From a virus: a DNA stretch of 37,297 nt. The notes below the pieces were generated by a model that saw nothing but the letters and a program-made list of their open reading frames with translations, did no database searches and was not told where the DNA came from. Positions 21,824-28,382 of this stretch are shown piece after piece; position 1 is the stretch's first letter; every line of letters begins with the position of its first letter. Location: the IMG/VR virus record IMGVR_UViG_3300045534_000037, positions 1 to 37,297 of that record; one strand, written 5' to 3'. A program made the position numbers and the translations under genes.

Positions 21824-23852
21824 CCTCACAAAGATATTGGGCGGGCCTTGGACGCCCCCACCTGAGCCAGCCTACGCACCGCCCGAAGTGCAGTTTCGCG
21901 AGGCGATTCTGAAGGCGGGCGTGTCGCCACCGGATGAAATCATCCTTGACGGACAATTGCGCCGGTTCCGCACTGACCCGAAGAAGCACGATCGCTCGGG
22001 TTGGTACGTGGGCCACGCCGATGGCGTCTGCACCATGATATGGGGCGACTGGCGGATGGGCATAGAACAAACGGTGAAGGCCGACACCGGGCGGAAATTG
22101 ACCGTGGCCGATGAGATGGCCCATGTCGCCCGCGTTGCCGCAGCCAAAGCCGCAAGGGACGCCGAGCGCAAAAAACAAAACGAAGCCGCCGCTAGCACCG
22201 TTGAAATAATTTGGAGCGAAGGAGCAGCCGCCAGTCCCGAGCATCCGTATTTTAAGCGTAAAGGCATCCAGCCTCACGGGGCAAAAATCACCGGCGACGG
22301 GCGCTTGATGGTGCCGCTCTTTGACGCAGACGGCGCGTTATCTAGCCTGCAATACATCGACGCCGACGGCGGCAAGTTGTATCACCCCGGCGGCAGCGTA
22401 GGCGGTAAATTTTGCCTAATCGGTACGTTGGACGTGCCAGGCGTGTTGTACGTGGCCGAAGGCTTCGCCACTGCCGCTACTATTCACGAAGTAAGCAATC
22501 GCCCCGTCATCGTGGCTTACAGTGCATCCAATCTGGTGCCCGTCACCGGCACACTGCGTGATTTATACGGTCAGGCTCAGGACATCGTAATAGTGGCCGA
22601 CAACGATGCAAGCGGCGTGGGCCAAAAATACGCAGAGCAAGCCTGCGCCAAGTACGGGGCAAGGATGGTGATGCCATCAGTTCTCGGGGACGCCAATGAT
22701 TACGCGCAGGCTGGGCATGACCTAGCAGGGCTGCTCAATCCACAGTCCGATAAAACCATGTTGGACAAGCTCAAGGTAGTTTTCGGGGACGGCCTATCCA
22801 CCGACTATGAAGCCCCGAATGAGTTGGTCGAGGACTTCATGACCATCGGTGGCATGGCCGTTTTGTACGGGGATAGCAACAGCGGAAAGACATTTTTTGC
22901 GCTTTCCCTAGCTGCCCACATCGCCACCGGCCAGCCATTCTTCAAGCGCCAAATAGACCCCGGCCTAGTGGTGTATTTAGCCAGCGAAGCCCCCGGCTCA
23001 ATTCGCTCCCGCATGCAGGCAATCAAAAAGTTCTATGGGTGCAGCCTAGAGAATTTGGCAATGGTGCCAGTGCCGCTTAATTTTTACGCCAACCAAGGCG
23101 ACGCAAACGACGTGATCGAGCTGGTCAAAACAATTGAGCAGATCAAGGGCCAGCCAGTGCGCTTAATTATTGGCGACACGCTGGCGCGGATGTCAGCCGG
23201 GGCAAACGAAAACAGCGGCGAGGACATGGGGCCAGTCATGGCGCGGTTCGACGCCGTGGCACAAGCCACCGGCGCAGCCATGCTGATCATCCACCACAAC
23301 GGCAAAGACCAAGCCAAAGGCGCACGTGGATGGTCAGGGATTCGGGCGCATATTGATACAGAAATAGAGGTAATGGAAAAGGACGGAATAAGGTCTGCTA
23401 CCATAACCAAGCAAAGGGAATTACCGGGCAAAGGTGAGATTATATATTTCCGGCTCGAAGTGGTTGAGATGGGCATCACCAAGTTCGGCAAACCTGCCAC
23501 AACTTGCGTTGCAGTGCCCGATGAATCCGCCAGCACAGAGCAGCCACACAAAAAGCCCACCAAGCACGATGAGAACGTCAGGACGTTTGAGCGTGCGTGG
23601 TTTAATAGCGGCGCGGAAATAAGGGAAGATAAACCATATATAAGCCGTTCCGCATTAAGGGAATTACTTATATCTGATGGTATGTCAGAGCGCACAGCCA
23701 AGAACAAAACCGAAGCCAGCCGATCAGATGGCCTCATCGCGCCCATGCTCAACGCCGGGGCCATCGCACCGTTTGAGCATGGCTGGGTGGTCATTGATGG
23801 GGTGCAGGGCAGCGCAATGAGGCTCAAAAAAAGTGCCCCTAAGTGCCCCTGA
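21816..23852 (+). CDS. bifunctional TOPRIM primase and RepA-type replicative helicase
   Basis: A 678-residue protein. Residues 130-310 carry a TOPRIM primase part: YFKRKGI, the TOPRIM glutamate in VAEGFATA (Glu215), and ADNDASG (261-267). Residues 335-560 form a RecA-fold helicase of the RSF1010 RepA type: Walker A GDSNSGKT (352-359), Walker B RLIIGDT (about 449-455), and IIHHNGKD (491-498). A winged-helix-like C-terminal part (SRSALRELLISDGMSERTAK) follows. It would prime and unwind at the phage origin; the adjacent iteron field starts within its last codons. No phage polymerase gene is seen, so host polymerase is probably used. Confidence 0.9.
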   Translation: MADLTKILGGPWTPPPEPAYAPPEVQFREAILKAGVSPPDEIILDGQLRRFRTDPKKHDRSGWYVGHADGVCTMIWGDWRMGIEQTVKADTGRKLTVADEMAHVARVAAAKAARDAERKKQNEAAASTVEIIWSEGAAASPEHPYFKRKGIQPHGAKITGDGRLMVPLFDADGALSSLQYIDADGGKLYHPGGSVGGKFCLIGTLDVPGVLYVAEGFATAATIHEVSNRPVIVAYSASNLVPVTGTLRDLYGQAQDIVIVADNDASGVGQKYAEQACAKYGARMVMPSVLGDANDYAQAGHDLAGLLNPQSDKTMLDKLKVVFGDGLSTDYEAPNELVEDFMTIGGMAVLYGDSNSGKTFFALSLAAHIATGQPFFKRQIDPGLVVYLASEAPGSIRSRMQAIKKFYGCSLENLAMVPVPLNFYANQGDANDVIELVKTIEQIKGQPVRLIIGDTLARMSAGANENSGEDMGPVMARFDAVAQATGAAMLIIHHNGKDQAKGARGWSGIRAHIDTEIEVMEKDGIRSATITKQRELPGKGEIIYFRLEVVEMGITKFGKPATTCVAVPDESASTEQPHKKPTKHDENVRTFERAWFNSGAEIREDKPYISRSALRELLISDGMSERTAKNKTEASRSDGLIAPMLNAGAIAPFEHGWVVIDGVQGSAMRLKKSAPKCP

Positions 23853-23988
23853 CTGCCCCTAGGGGCTTTAGGGGCGTTTCGGGGCGATTGTGGAAAAATC
23901 AACAAAAAACGCCCCGCCCCTGCCCCTGACACGTATACGTCAGGGGCGGTAGGGGCATTGTTGATTCGGCAGGGGCAGGGGTAGGGGT
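23834..23988 (+). repeat. GCCCC/GGGGC iteron field, candidate replication origin
   Basis: Six GCCCC and six GGGGC pentamers plus two GGGGT lie in about 155 bases. TGCCCCT occurs three times at an exact 10-base period (23834, 23844, 23854), the third forming the palindrome GCCCCTAGGGGC. An A-rich stretch (GGAAAAATCAACAAAAAAC) interrupts the field. The 179 bases from 23853 to 24031 contain no gene. Position behind the primase-helicase supports an origin; a regulatory array is the alternative. Confidence 0.5.
23916..23956. other. long hairpin within the iteron field
   Basis: GCCCCTGAC and GTCAGGGGC (9 bp) enclose ACGTATAC. Outside them GCCCCT and AGGGGC add 6 bp across a bulge of three bases. 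No T-run follows on either strand, so a terminator is unlikely; an origin hairpin or protein site fits better. Confidence 0.55.
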
Positions 23989-23996
23989 TGCGTACT

Positions 23997-24025
23997 TTGT
24001 ACGTTTGCGAACAATGTGCTAGGAT
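23997..24025 (+). promoter_or_regulatory. possible rightward promoter before the DUF3310 gene
   Basis: TTGTAC, 17 bases, TAGGAT. The hexamers are weak, but the spacer contains TGCGAACAATGTGC, 12 of 14 bases identical to the spacer motif at 24842-24855. The predicted start would fall at the ATG itself, so the mRNA may be leaderless or the true start may differ. Confidence 0.4.
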
Positions 24026-24031
24026 GAGGAC

Positions 24032-24238
24032 ATGGATCAGATCGGCGGCAAGCACTATCAAAAAGGCATCCAGCCTGTTGAGGCGATGGAGGCGTGGATG
24101 AGCCTTGTAGAGTTGCAGGGCTTTTACTGGGGCAACGTCATTAAGTACGTGGCGCGATGGAAGGACAAGGGCGGCAGGCAGGATCTAGAAAAGGCACAGG
24201 ATTATTTGGGGCGACTAATTAAAACACTGGAGGAATAA
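24032..24238 (+). CDS. DUF3310 family small protein
   Basis: A 68-residue protein with the DUF3310 pattern: GGKHYQKGIQPVEAMEAW, then FYWGNVIKYVARWKDKGG, then DLEKAQDYLGRLI. The family is common in phages, often near nucleotide-metabolism or replication genes, and its activity is not settled. AGGA lies 7 bases before the ATG. It is the first gene after the iteron field and opens the rightward gene block. Confidence 0.85.
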   Translation: MDQIGGKHYQKGIQPVEAMEAWMSLVELQGFYWGNVIKYVARWKDKGGRQDLEKAQDYLGRLIKTLEE

Positions 24239-24239
24239 C

Positions 24240-24305
24240 ATGTTTGAATTGGCTTTGGTGTTTATTGTTAGCGTGGTTATTATTGCTGTTTTATTTGTTG
24301 ATTGA
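24240..24305 (+). CDS. 21-residue hydrophobic microprotein A
   Basis: An ATG with a textbook GGAGG six bases upstream opens a 21-codon frame (ELALVFIVSVVIIAVLFVD), almost entirely one membrane helix. The preceding gene ends one base before it. It is too short for homology judgement, but the ribosome site is among the best in the window. Candidate membrane peptide; function unknown. Confidence 0.5.
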   Translation: MFELALVFIVSVVIIAVLFVD

Positions 24306-24307
24306 TT

Positions 24308-24376
24308 ATGTTTATTCCTTGGTGGGTTATTGTTGTATTCATTGGGTTGTGGTTTTATTTTTATGGGGATCAATGA
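24308..24376 (+). CDS. 22-residue hydrophobic microprotein B
   Basis: A frame of 22 codons (FIPWWVIVVFIGLWFYFYGD) starting two bases after the stop of microprotein A, in another frame, and ending as an overlap with the terminase ATG. It has no ribosome site of its own, so reinitiation after A would be required. Tryptophan/aromatic-rich single membrane span. It could instead serve only to couple translation to the small terminase. Confidence 0.4.
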   Translation: MFIPWWVIVVFIGLWFYFYGDQ

Positions 24377-24837
24377 TGGGTCGCATGATTACCAAACGAT
24401 TCCCCGAGAAAATAAACGGCATCCTTGAAATGATGCAGTCGGGAAAAAGTTTGCGTAACGCTTGCGAGGCACATAACGTATCTTCTGGGTCGTTTATGCT
24501 TTGGGTTAGCGAAGACCGCAACTTAGCTGAGCAATACAAAGCTGCTCGTGAGGCGATGATCGATAAGATTGCAGACGATACGGTGGCCCTTGCTGATGCT
24601 GACCCTGAGCGTGGGCCCGATGGCAAGATTGATAGCGGTTGGGTGTCGAATCAGCGGCTGAAGATTGATACGCGAAAGTGGTTGTTGAGCAAGCTCGCGC
24701 CCAAGAAGTACGGCGACAAAATCGAGGTCTCAGGTGACTCCGATAACCCGCTCAAGATCGAGCGTATCGAGCGCGTGGTGGTCGGCGAAGTGATCGAGCA
24801 GCAAGCTCTATCAAAAAAAATTGAAGATGATGCTTGA
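24373..24837 (+). CDS. terS: terminase small subunit
   Basis: A 154-residue protein from the ATG at 24373; another ATG follows at once. A helix-turn-helix-like N-terminus (INGILEMMQSGKSLRNACEA) is followed by SSGSFMLWVSEDRNLAEQYK and RLKIDTRKWLLSKLAPKKYG, the usual pattern of small terminases of the terminase 5 / gp1-like type. The C-terminus is acidic. It recognises packaging sites on concatemeric DNA. A longer frame reaching back to 24244 would add a hydrophobic segment that belongs to the microproteins. Confidence 0.82.
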   Translation: MMGRMITKRFPEKINGILEMMQSGKSLRNACEAHNVSSGSFMLWVSEDRNLAEQYKAAREAMIDKIADDTVALADADPERGPDGKIDSGWVSNQRLKIDTRKWLLSKLAPKKYGDKIEVSGDSDNPLKIERIERVVVGEVIEQQALSKKIEDDA

Positions 24838-24862
24838 CAACTGCGAACGTTGTGCGTAGTAT
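24834..24862 (+). promoter_or_regulatory. strong sigma70 promoter with operator-like spacer
   Basis: TTGACA (consensus -35), 17 bases, TAGTAT. The spacer and -10 contain the dyad ACTnCGnACnnnGTnCGnAGT (24840-24860). It overlaps the end of the small terminase gene and drives the gene at 24901, whose AGGAGA site lies nearby. Confidence 0.75.
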
Positions 24863-24900
24863 TCAGTTCAGCAGCACATCACAACAGACAGGAGAAAAAA

Positions 24901-25182
24901 ATGCTGAGATTTTTTTACAACGGGATCAAGGGCAGCGATAACAATCTGCAAAAGTGTTTTTATTCTGAGCAAAAAAACGGAACTATCTGGATTTGTGGGA
25001 AAAAATACAAAGATTTTAGCAACGAAATTCGCCAAGTGTTTCAGGTGGAAAACAACACCGACATGGCGACGGATTTTTTCCAGAATGACTCAATTTTTGT
25101 TTTGCCTGAGCATCCTTTATATCCTCAAGTGTTTGAAGCAATGCAAAAAGCAAAAGCAAAAGTACAAAAACGAGCTGCTTGA
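24901..25182 (+). CDS. phage hypothetical protein after a strong promoter
   Basis: A 93-residue protein (MLRFFYNGIKGSDNNLQKCF, then FSNEIRQVFQVENNTDM, then FVLPEHPLYPQVFEAM). AGGAGA lies upstream of the ATG at 24901; the longer frame starts inside the promoter. I recognise this pattern from early genes of other phages, without known function. It ends with tandem stop codons TGATAA. Confidence 0.7.
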   Translation: MLRFFYNGIKGSDNNLQKCFYSEQKNGTIWICGKKYKDFSNEIRQVFQVENNTDMATDFFQNDSIFVLPEHPLYPQVFEAMQKAKAKVQKRAA

Positions 25183-25183
25183 T

Positions 25184-25205
25184 AAAAACCCGCCGCTTCG
25201 GCGGG
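25184..25205 (-). terminator. minus-strand terminator inside the plus-strand operon
   Basis: CCCGCCG and CGGCGGG pair around CTT. Read on the minus strand the hairpin is followed by five T. It would stop leftward antisense transcription. On the plus strand it is only a stem-loop. Confidence 0.55.
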
Positions 25206-25224
25206 GCACAACACGGAGATCACC

Positions 25225-25386
25225 ATGGGCTACCACACCTACCACCAAATAGGCAACGCAACGCTAATCATCACACACGCGCCGGACGGCGAAGAGGTCG
25301 AGTACCAAGTGCAGACCGCTGGCGGCCTGCGGTCTTGCTACTTTGACCAGCGCGCTGACGCCGAAACCTTGGCGAGGGCTTTGTAA
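25225..25386 (+). CDS. 53-residue hypothetical protein
   Basis: A frame of 53 residues (MGYHTYHQIGNATLIITHAP, ending FDQRADAETLARAL). GGAG lies 7 bases before the ATG and the TAA shares a base with the next ATG. It is predicted beta-rich with a final helix and has no recognised domain. Confidence 0.6.
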   Translation: MGYHTYHQIGNATLIITHAPDGEEVEYQVQTAGGLRSCYFDQRADAETLARAL

Positions 25387-25598
25387 TGCACTACATAACC
25401 GGCATCAACGGCATGCGCTACCGCATCCTTGCTGGGCCGTACAAAAGCGCACAGGCGGCATCAGCAGACATCGAGCGGGCGCAAGAGGCTGCGGCAACGT
25501 ATCACGATGGGCAATTCGACCGGCTTGAGGTCGAAAACTTGCAAGGCTTCAACGGCCCCGCCGCGCTCAATCTCAGAGGCTTTCAGAGTGCCGGATAG
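25386..25598 (+). CDS. small hypothetical protein
   Basis: A 70-residue protein (MHYITGINGMRYRILAGPYK, then SAQAASADIERAQEAA). The start shares one base with the preceding stop (TAATG). It overlaps the HTH gene by 11 bases. The Y..GPYKS pattern with an Ala-rich helix resembles small accessory phage proteins; function is not known. Confidence 0.6.
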   Translation: MHYITGINGMRYRILAGPYKSAQAASADIERAQEAAATYHDGQFDRLEVENLQGFNGPAALNLRGFQSAG

Positions 25599-25782
25599 CC
25601 CTACCCCTCAACAGGTGCGCGAAACCCGCTCAAAGGCGGGTTTAAGCGCGTCCAAAGCCGCAGCATTGATCTATCGCAGCACTCGCAACTGGCAACAGTG
25701 GGAGCTGGGCGAGCGTGCGATGGACCCGGCGCTTTTTGAACTCTTTTGCCTAAAGGTGACGCATGTACGATCCGGCGAGTGA
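25588..25782 (+). CDS. small HTH (XRE-like) regulator
   Basis: A 64-residue protein from the GTG at 25588 (AGAGG upstream). TPQQVRETRSKAGLSASKAA then LIYRSTRNWQQWELGER is an XRE-type helix-turn-helix with the frequent WQQWE..ER ending seen in small phage and plasmid regulators. A longer frame from 25429 would run through two other genes. A candidate regulator of the rightward promoters, or an antirepressor partner; both are inference. Confidence 0.65.
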   Translation: MPDSPTPQQVRETRSKAGLSASKAAALIYRSTRNWQQWELGERAMDPALFELFCLKVTHVRSGE

Positions 25783-25924
25783 TTTGATAGCCCTTAAAAA
25801 GTTGTGCAACGAGTTGCAGCGTGAGCTGGCGTATTCACAGGCCGACCGTGAGGCTGTGGCTCGATTGGCGCGAGACGTTGAGTATCTGGCAGGGCGGTTT
25901 ATCGCTTGGGCGGGGGTTGAGTGA
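25763..25924 (+). CDS. 53-residue helical protein
   Basis: A frame of 53 residues (SDLIALKKLCNELQRELAYS, ending FIAWAGVE), one long amphipathic helix. It overlaps the HTH gene by 20 bases and the methyltransferase start by 4 (GTGA). Function is unknown; possibly a partner of one neighbour. Confidence 0.5.
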   Translation: MYDPASDLIALKKLCNELQRELAYSQADREAVARLARDVEYLAGRFIAWAGVE

Positions 25925-26997
25925 TACATCACGGCGACTGTCTTGAGGTGCTGCAAACGCTGCCTGATAACAGCGTGGATGCAGTAGTGACCGACCCGCC
26001 TTATGGCCTGTCGTTTATGGGCAAGCGCTGGGACTATGACGTGCCGAGCGTTGAGGTCTGGGCCGAGTGCCTGCGCGTGCTGAAACCGGGCGGGCACCTG
26101 CTGGCGTTTGCAGGCACCCGCACGCAGCACCGCATGGCCGTGCGGATTGAGGATGCTGGGTTCGAGATTCGCGACATGATCACGTGGGTGTATGGCAGCG
26201 GTTTCCCGAAATCGTTGGATGTGAGCAAGGCGATTGATAAGGCGGCGGGAGCAGAGCGCACAGAAGTTATCGGAATTTCGAGCGTGACAGGGGCGCGCGC
26301 CGGGTCGTCGTTTGATGACGGATGCAAGGGTACGAGGCGCACTTTCCAGAACGATAACTGCGTCAAGAACTACATCACATCACCCGCCACCGACGCCGCC
26401 CGCCAGTGGCAAGGCTGGGGCACCGCGCTCAAGCCTGCCCTTGAGCCAATTACCGTCGCCCGCAAGCCGCTCGTCGGCACCGTGGCCGAGAACGTGCTGG
26501 AGCATGGGACGGGGGCGATCAATGTGGATGGATGCAGGGTGGGGGGCACGGTTGAGACGTGGCCCGCAACTCGCAGTTACGCGGCAGGGCAAATGCAACC
26601 GGGCCATAGTGGCGACACACAGCCAACCGGGAACGCACCCTCTGGCCGCTGGCCCGCCAACCTGATCCACGACGGCAGCGACGAAGTAACGCGCTTAATG
26701 ACAGGCGGTGAAGCTCGATTCTTTTATACGGCGAAGGCTGGGAAAGAGGATCGGGAAGATGGAAACACTCACCCCACCGTCAAGCCCACCGACCTGATGC
26801 GCTACCTATGCCGACTGATGACGCCACCCGGTGGCGTGGTGCTTGACCCATTCACTGGCAGCGGCAGCACAGGCAAGGCTGCGATTCTGGAAGGTTTCAG
26901 ATTTATAGGAATCGAGCGTGAGGCGGAATATGTGGAGATTGCCAAGGCTCGTATTGCTGCGGATCAGGCGATGCCTAAACAGGGGGAATTGTTTTGA
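25921..26997 (+). CDS. DNA (adenine-N6 or cytosine-N4) methyltransferase, beta class
   Basis: A 358-residue enzyme starting with GTG. The catalytic motif IV TDPPYG is near the N-terminus (residues 24-29) and the S-adenosylmethionine motif DPFTGSGSTG near the C-terminus (309-318), with PTVKP between, the order of the beta class. A target-recognition region lies at about 90-280. No partner restriction enzyme is present, so it is an orphan methyltransferase, possibly protecting phage DNA against host restriction. It overlaps the large terminase start as TTGA. Confidence 0.93.
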   Translation: MIHHGDCLEVLQTLPDNSVDAVVTDPPYGLSFMGKRWDYDVPSVEVWAECLRVLKPGGHLLAFAGTRTQHRMAVRIEDAGFEIRDMITWVYGSGFPKSLDVSKAIDKAAGAERTEVIGISSVTGARAGSSFDDGCKGTRRTFQNDNCVKNYITSPATDAARQWQGWGTALKPALEPITVARKPLVGTVAENVLEHGTGAINVDGCRVGGTVETWPATRSYAAGQMQPGHSGDTQPTGNAPSGRWPANLIHDGSDEVTRLMTGGEARFFYTAKAGKEDREDGNTHPTVKPTDLMRYLCRLMTPPGGVVLDPFTGSGSTGKAAILEGFRFIGIEREAEYVEIAKARIAADQAMPKQGELF

Positions 26998-28238
26998 CCA
27001 CCCTAAAGATCCAAACCCCGCGCTGGGCGTTGCCCCTGCTCAAGCCCGCGCGGTACAAGGGCGCTTACGGTGGGCGTGGCTCAGGCAAGTCTCATTGCTT
27101 TGCCGAAATGCTTATCGAGGCGCACATTATGGATCAGGCGCAATCCTCGGTGTGCGTGCGCGAGATTCAGAAGTCGCTTAATCAGTCGGTCAAGCGCCTC
27201 ATCGAGCACAAGATCAGCGCAATGAACGCGGGCGCTTACTTCGAGGTGCAGGATGCAGTAATCAAGTGCAAGCATGGGCCGGGGCTGATTATCTTTCAGG
27301 GCATGCAAAACCACACGGCGGATAGCATCAAGTCGCTGGAGGGCTATGACCGGGCGTGGGTAGAAGAGGCGCAGAGCTTAAGTCAGCGCAGCCTTGATTT
27401 GCTGCGCCCGACGATTCGCAAACCGGGGTCTGAGCTGTGGTTCACATGGAACCCACACAGCGCCGATGACCCGGTGGATGTGCTACTTCGTGGTGACACG
27501 CCCCCGCCGGATGCCGTGGTGATTGCGGTCAATTACGAGGATAATCCGTGGTTTCCAGACGTCTTGCGGGACGAGATGAACTACGACCGCAAGCGTGACC
27601 CGGATAAGTGGCAGCACGTATGGCGCGGTGAGTATCTAAAAAACAGCGAGGCGCGTGTTTTCAAAAATTGGGTTGTGGAGGAGTTTGAGCGGCCCGACGG
27701 CACCATTTACCGGCTCGGTGCTGACTGGGGTTTCAGCGTCGATCCATCTGTGCTGGTGCGCTGTTCAATCGAGGGAAACCGTCTATACGTCGATTACGAG
27801 GCGTACATGATCGGGTGCGAGATTGTGAATCTGCCTGACCTATTTGATCGTGTGCCGGAGTCTCGCAAGTGGTTCATCCGCGCAGACTCAGCGCGGCCTG
27901 AAACCATCAATTACATGCAGAAACATGGCTATCCTAAAGTTCAAGCGGCGGCAAAGGGCAAGGGATCGGTGGAGGAAGGCATTGCGTTTTTGCAGTCGCA
28001 CGACATTGTGGTTCATCCTCGGTGCGTGCATCTTATTGATGAGCTTAATTCCTATTCTTACAAGATAGACCCGCAAACTAATGAGGTTTTGCCTATAATT
28101 GAGGACAAAAATAACCATGTAATCGACGCTTTGCGCTATGCTTGCGAGGGCATACGTCGAGCCAAGCCGGTCAAGCGTGAAATTGTCGATGTCAAACAGC
28201 GGCCTTTTTACGGGGCCACGGGATGGATGGGGTCCTGA
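26994..28238 (+). CDS. terL: terminase large subunit
   Basis: A 414-residue packaging motor. Walker A is GGRGSGKS (residues 26-33), Walker B is YDRAWVEEAQ (118-127), and the C-terminal RNase H-like nuclease has GADWGFSVDP (Asp244), IRADSARPE (Asp298) and a late DKNNHVIDALRY. It is of the PBSX/phage_term_2 type. The TTG at 26994, with AGGGGG upstream, overlaps the methyltransferase stop. It cuts concatemers and pumps DNA through the portal. Headful packaging, as in P22, is likely, and the circularly closed contig agrees. Confidence 0.93.
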   Translation: MTTLKIQTPRWALPLLKPARYKGAYGGRGSGKSHCFAEMLIEAHIMDQAQSSVCVREIQKSLNQSVKRLIEHKISAMNAGAYFEVQDAVIKCKHGPGLIIFQGMQNHTADSIKSLEGYDRAWVEEAQSLSQRSLDLLRPTIRKPGSELWFTWNPHSADDPVDVLLRGDTPPPDAVVIAVNYEDNPWFPDVLRDEMNYDRKRDPDKWQHVWRGEYLKNSEARVFKNWVVEEFERPDGTIYRLGADWGFSVDPSVLVRCSIEGNRLYVDYEAYMIGCEIVNLPDLFDRVPESRKWFIRADSARPETINYMQKHGYPKVQAAAKGKGSVEEGIAFLQSHDIVVHPRCVHLIDELNSYSYKIDPQTNEVLPIIEDKNNHVIDALRYACEGIRRAKPVKREIVDVKQRPFYGATGWMGS

Positions 28239-28382
28239 ATGCCTCTCAAAAAATCAGCCAGCAAAGCTGCCTTTTCCAAGAACGTAAAGACTGAAATGGC
28301 GCATGGCAAGCCGCAAAAGCAGGCAGTGGCGATTGCGTATTCGGTGCAGCGCAAAGCTGCGGCACCCAAAAAGGGCAAGTAA
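28239..28382 (+). CDS. 47-residue basic protein between terminase and portal
   Basis: A frame of 47 residues (MPLKKSASKAAFSKNVKTEM, then GKPQKQAVAIAYSVQRKA, ending KKGK). The ATG is the next base after the terminase stop and the TAA shares a base with the portal ATG. I recognise the KPQKQAVAIAYS pattern from other phages at this position. It may bind DNA or the portal; function unproven. Confidence 0.7.
   Translation: MPLKKSASKAAFSKNVKTEMAHGKPQKQAVAIAYSVQRKAAAPKKGK

Noticed and set aside
23084-24061. A 325-codon frame on the minus strand opposite the primase-helicase
   Set aside because: It runs antisense to an enzyme with intact motifs and through the iteron field. Its composition is that of a shadow frame, and it has no ribosome site or recognisable domain.
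24244-24372. Hydrophobic N-terminal extension of the small terminase
   Set aside because: No ribosome site supports the upstream start. The membrane-like stretch is explained by two overlapping microprotein frames.
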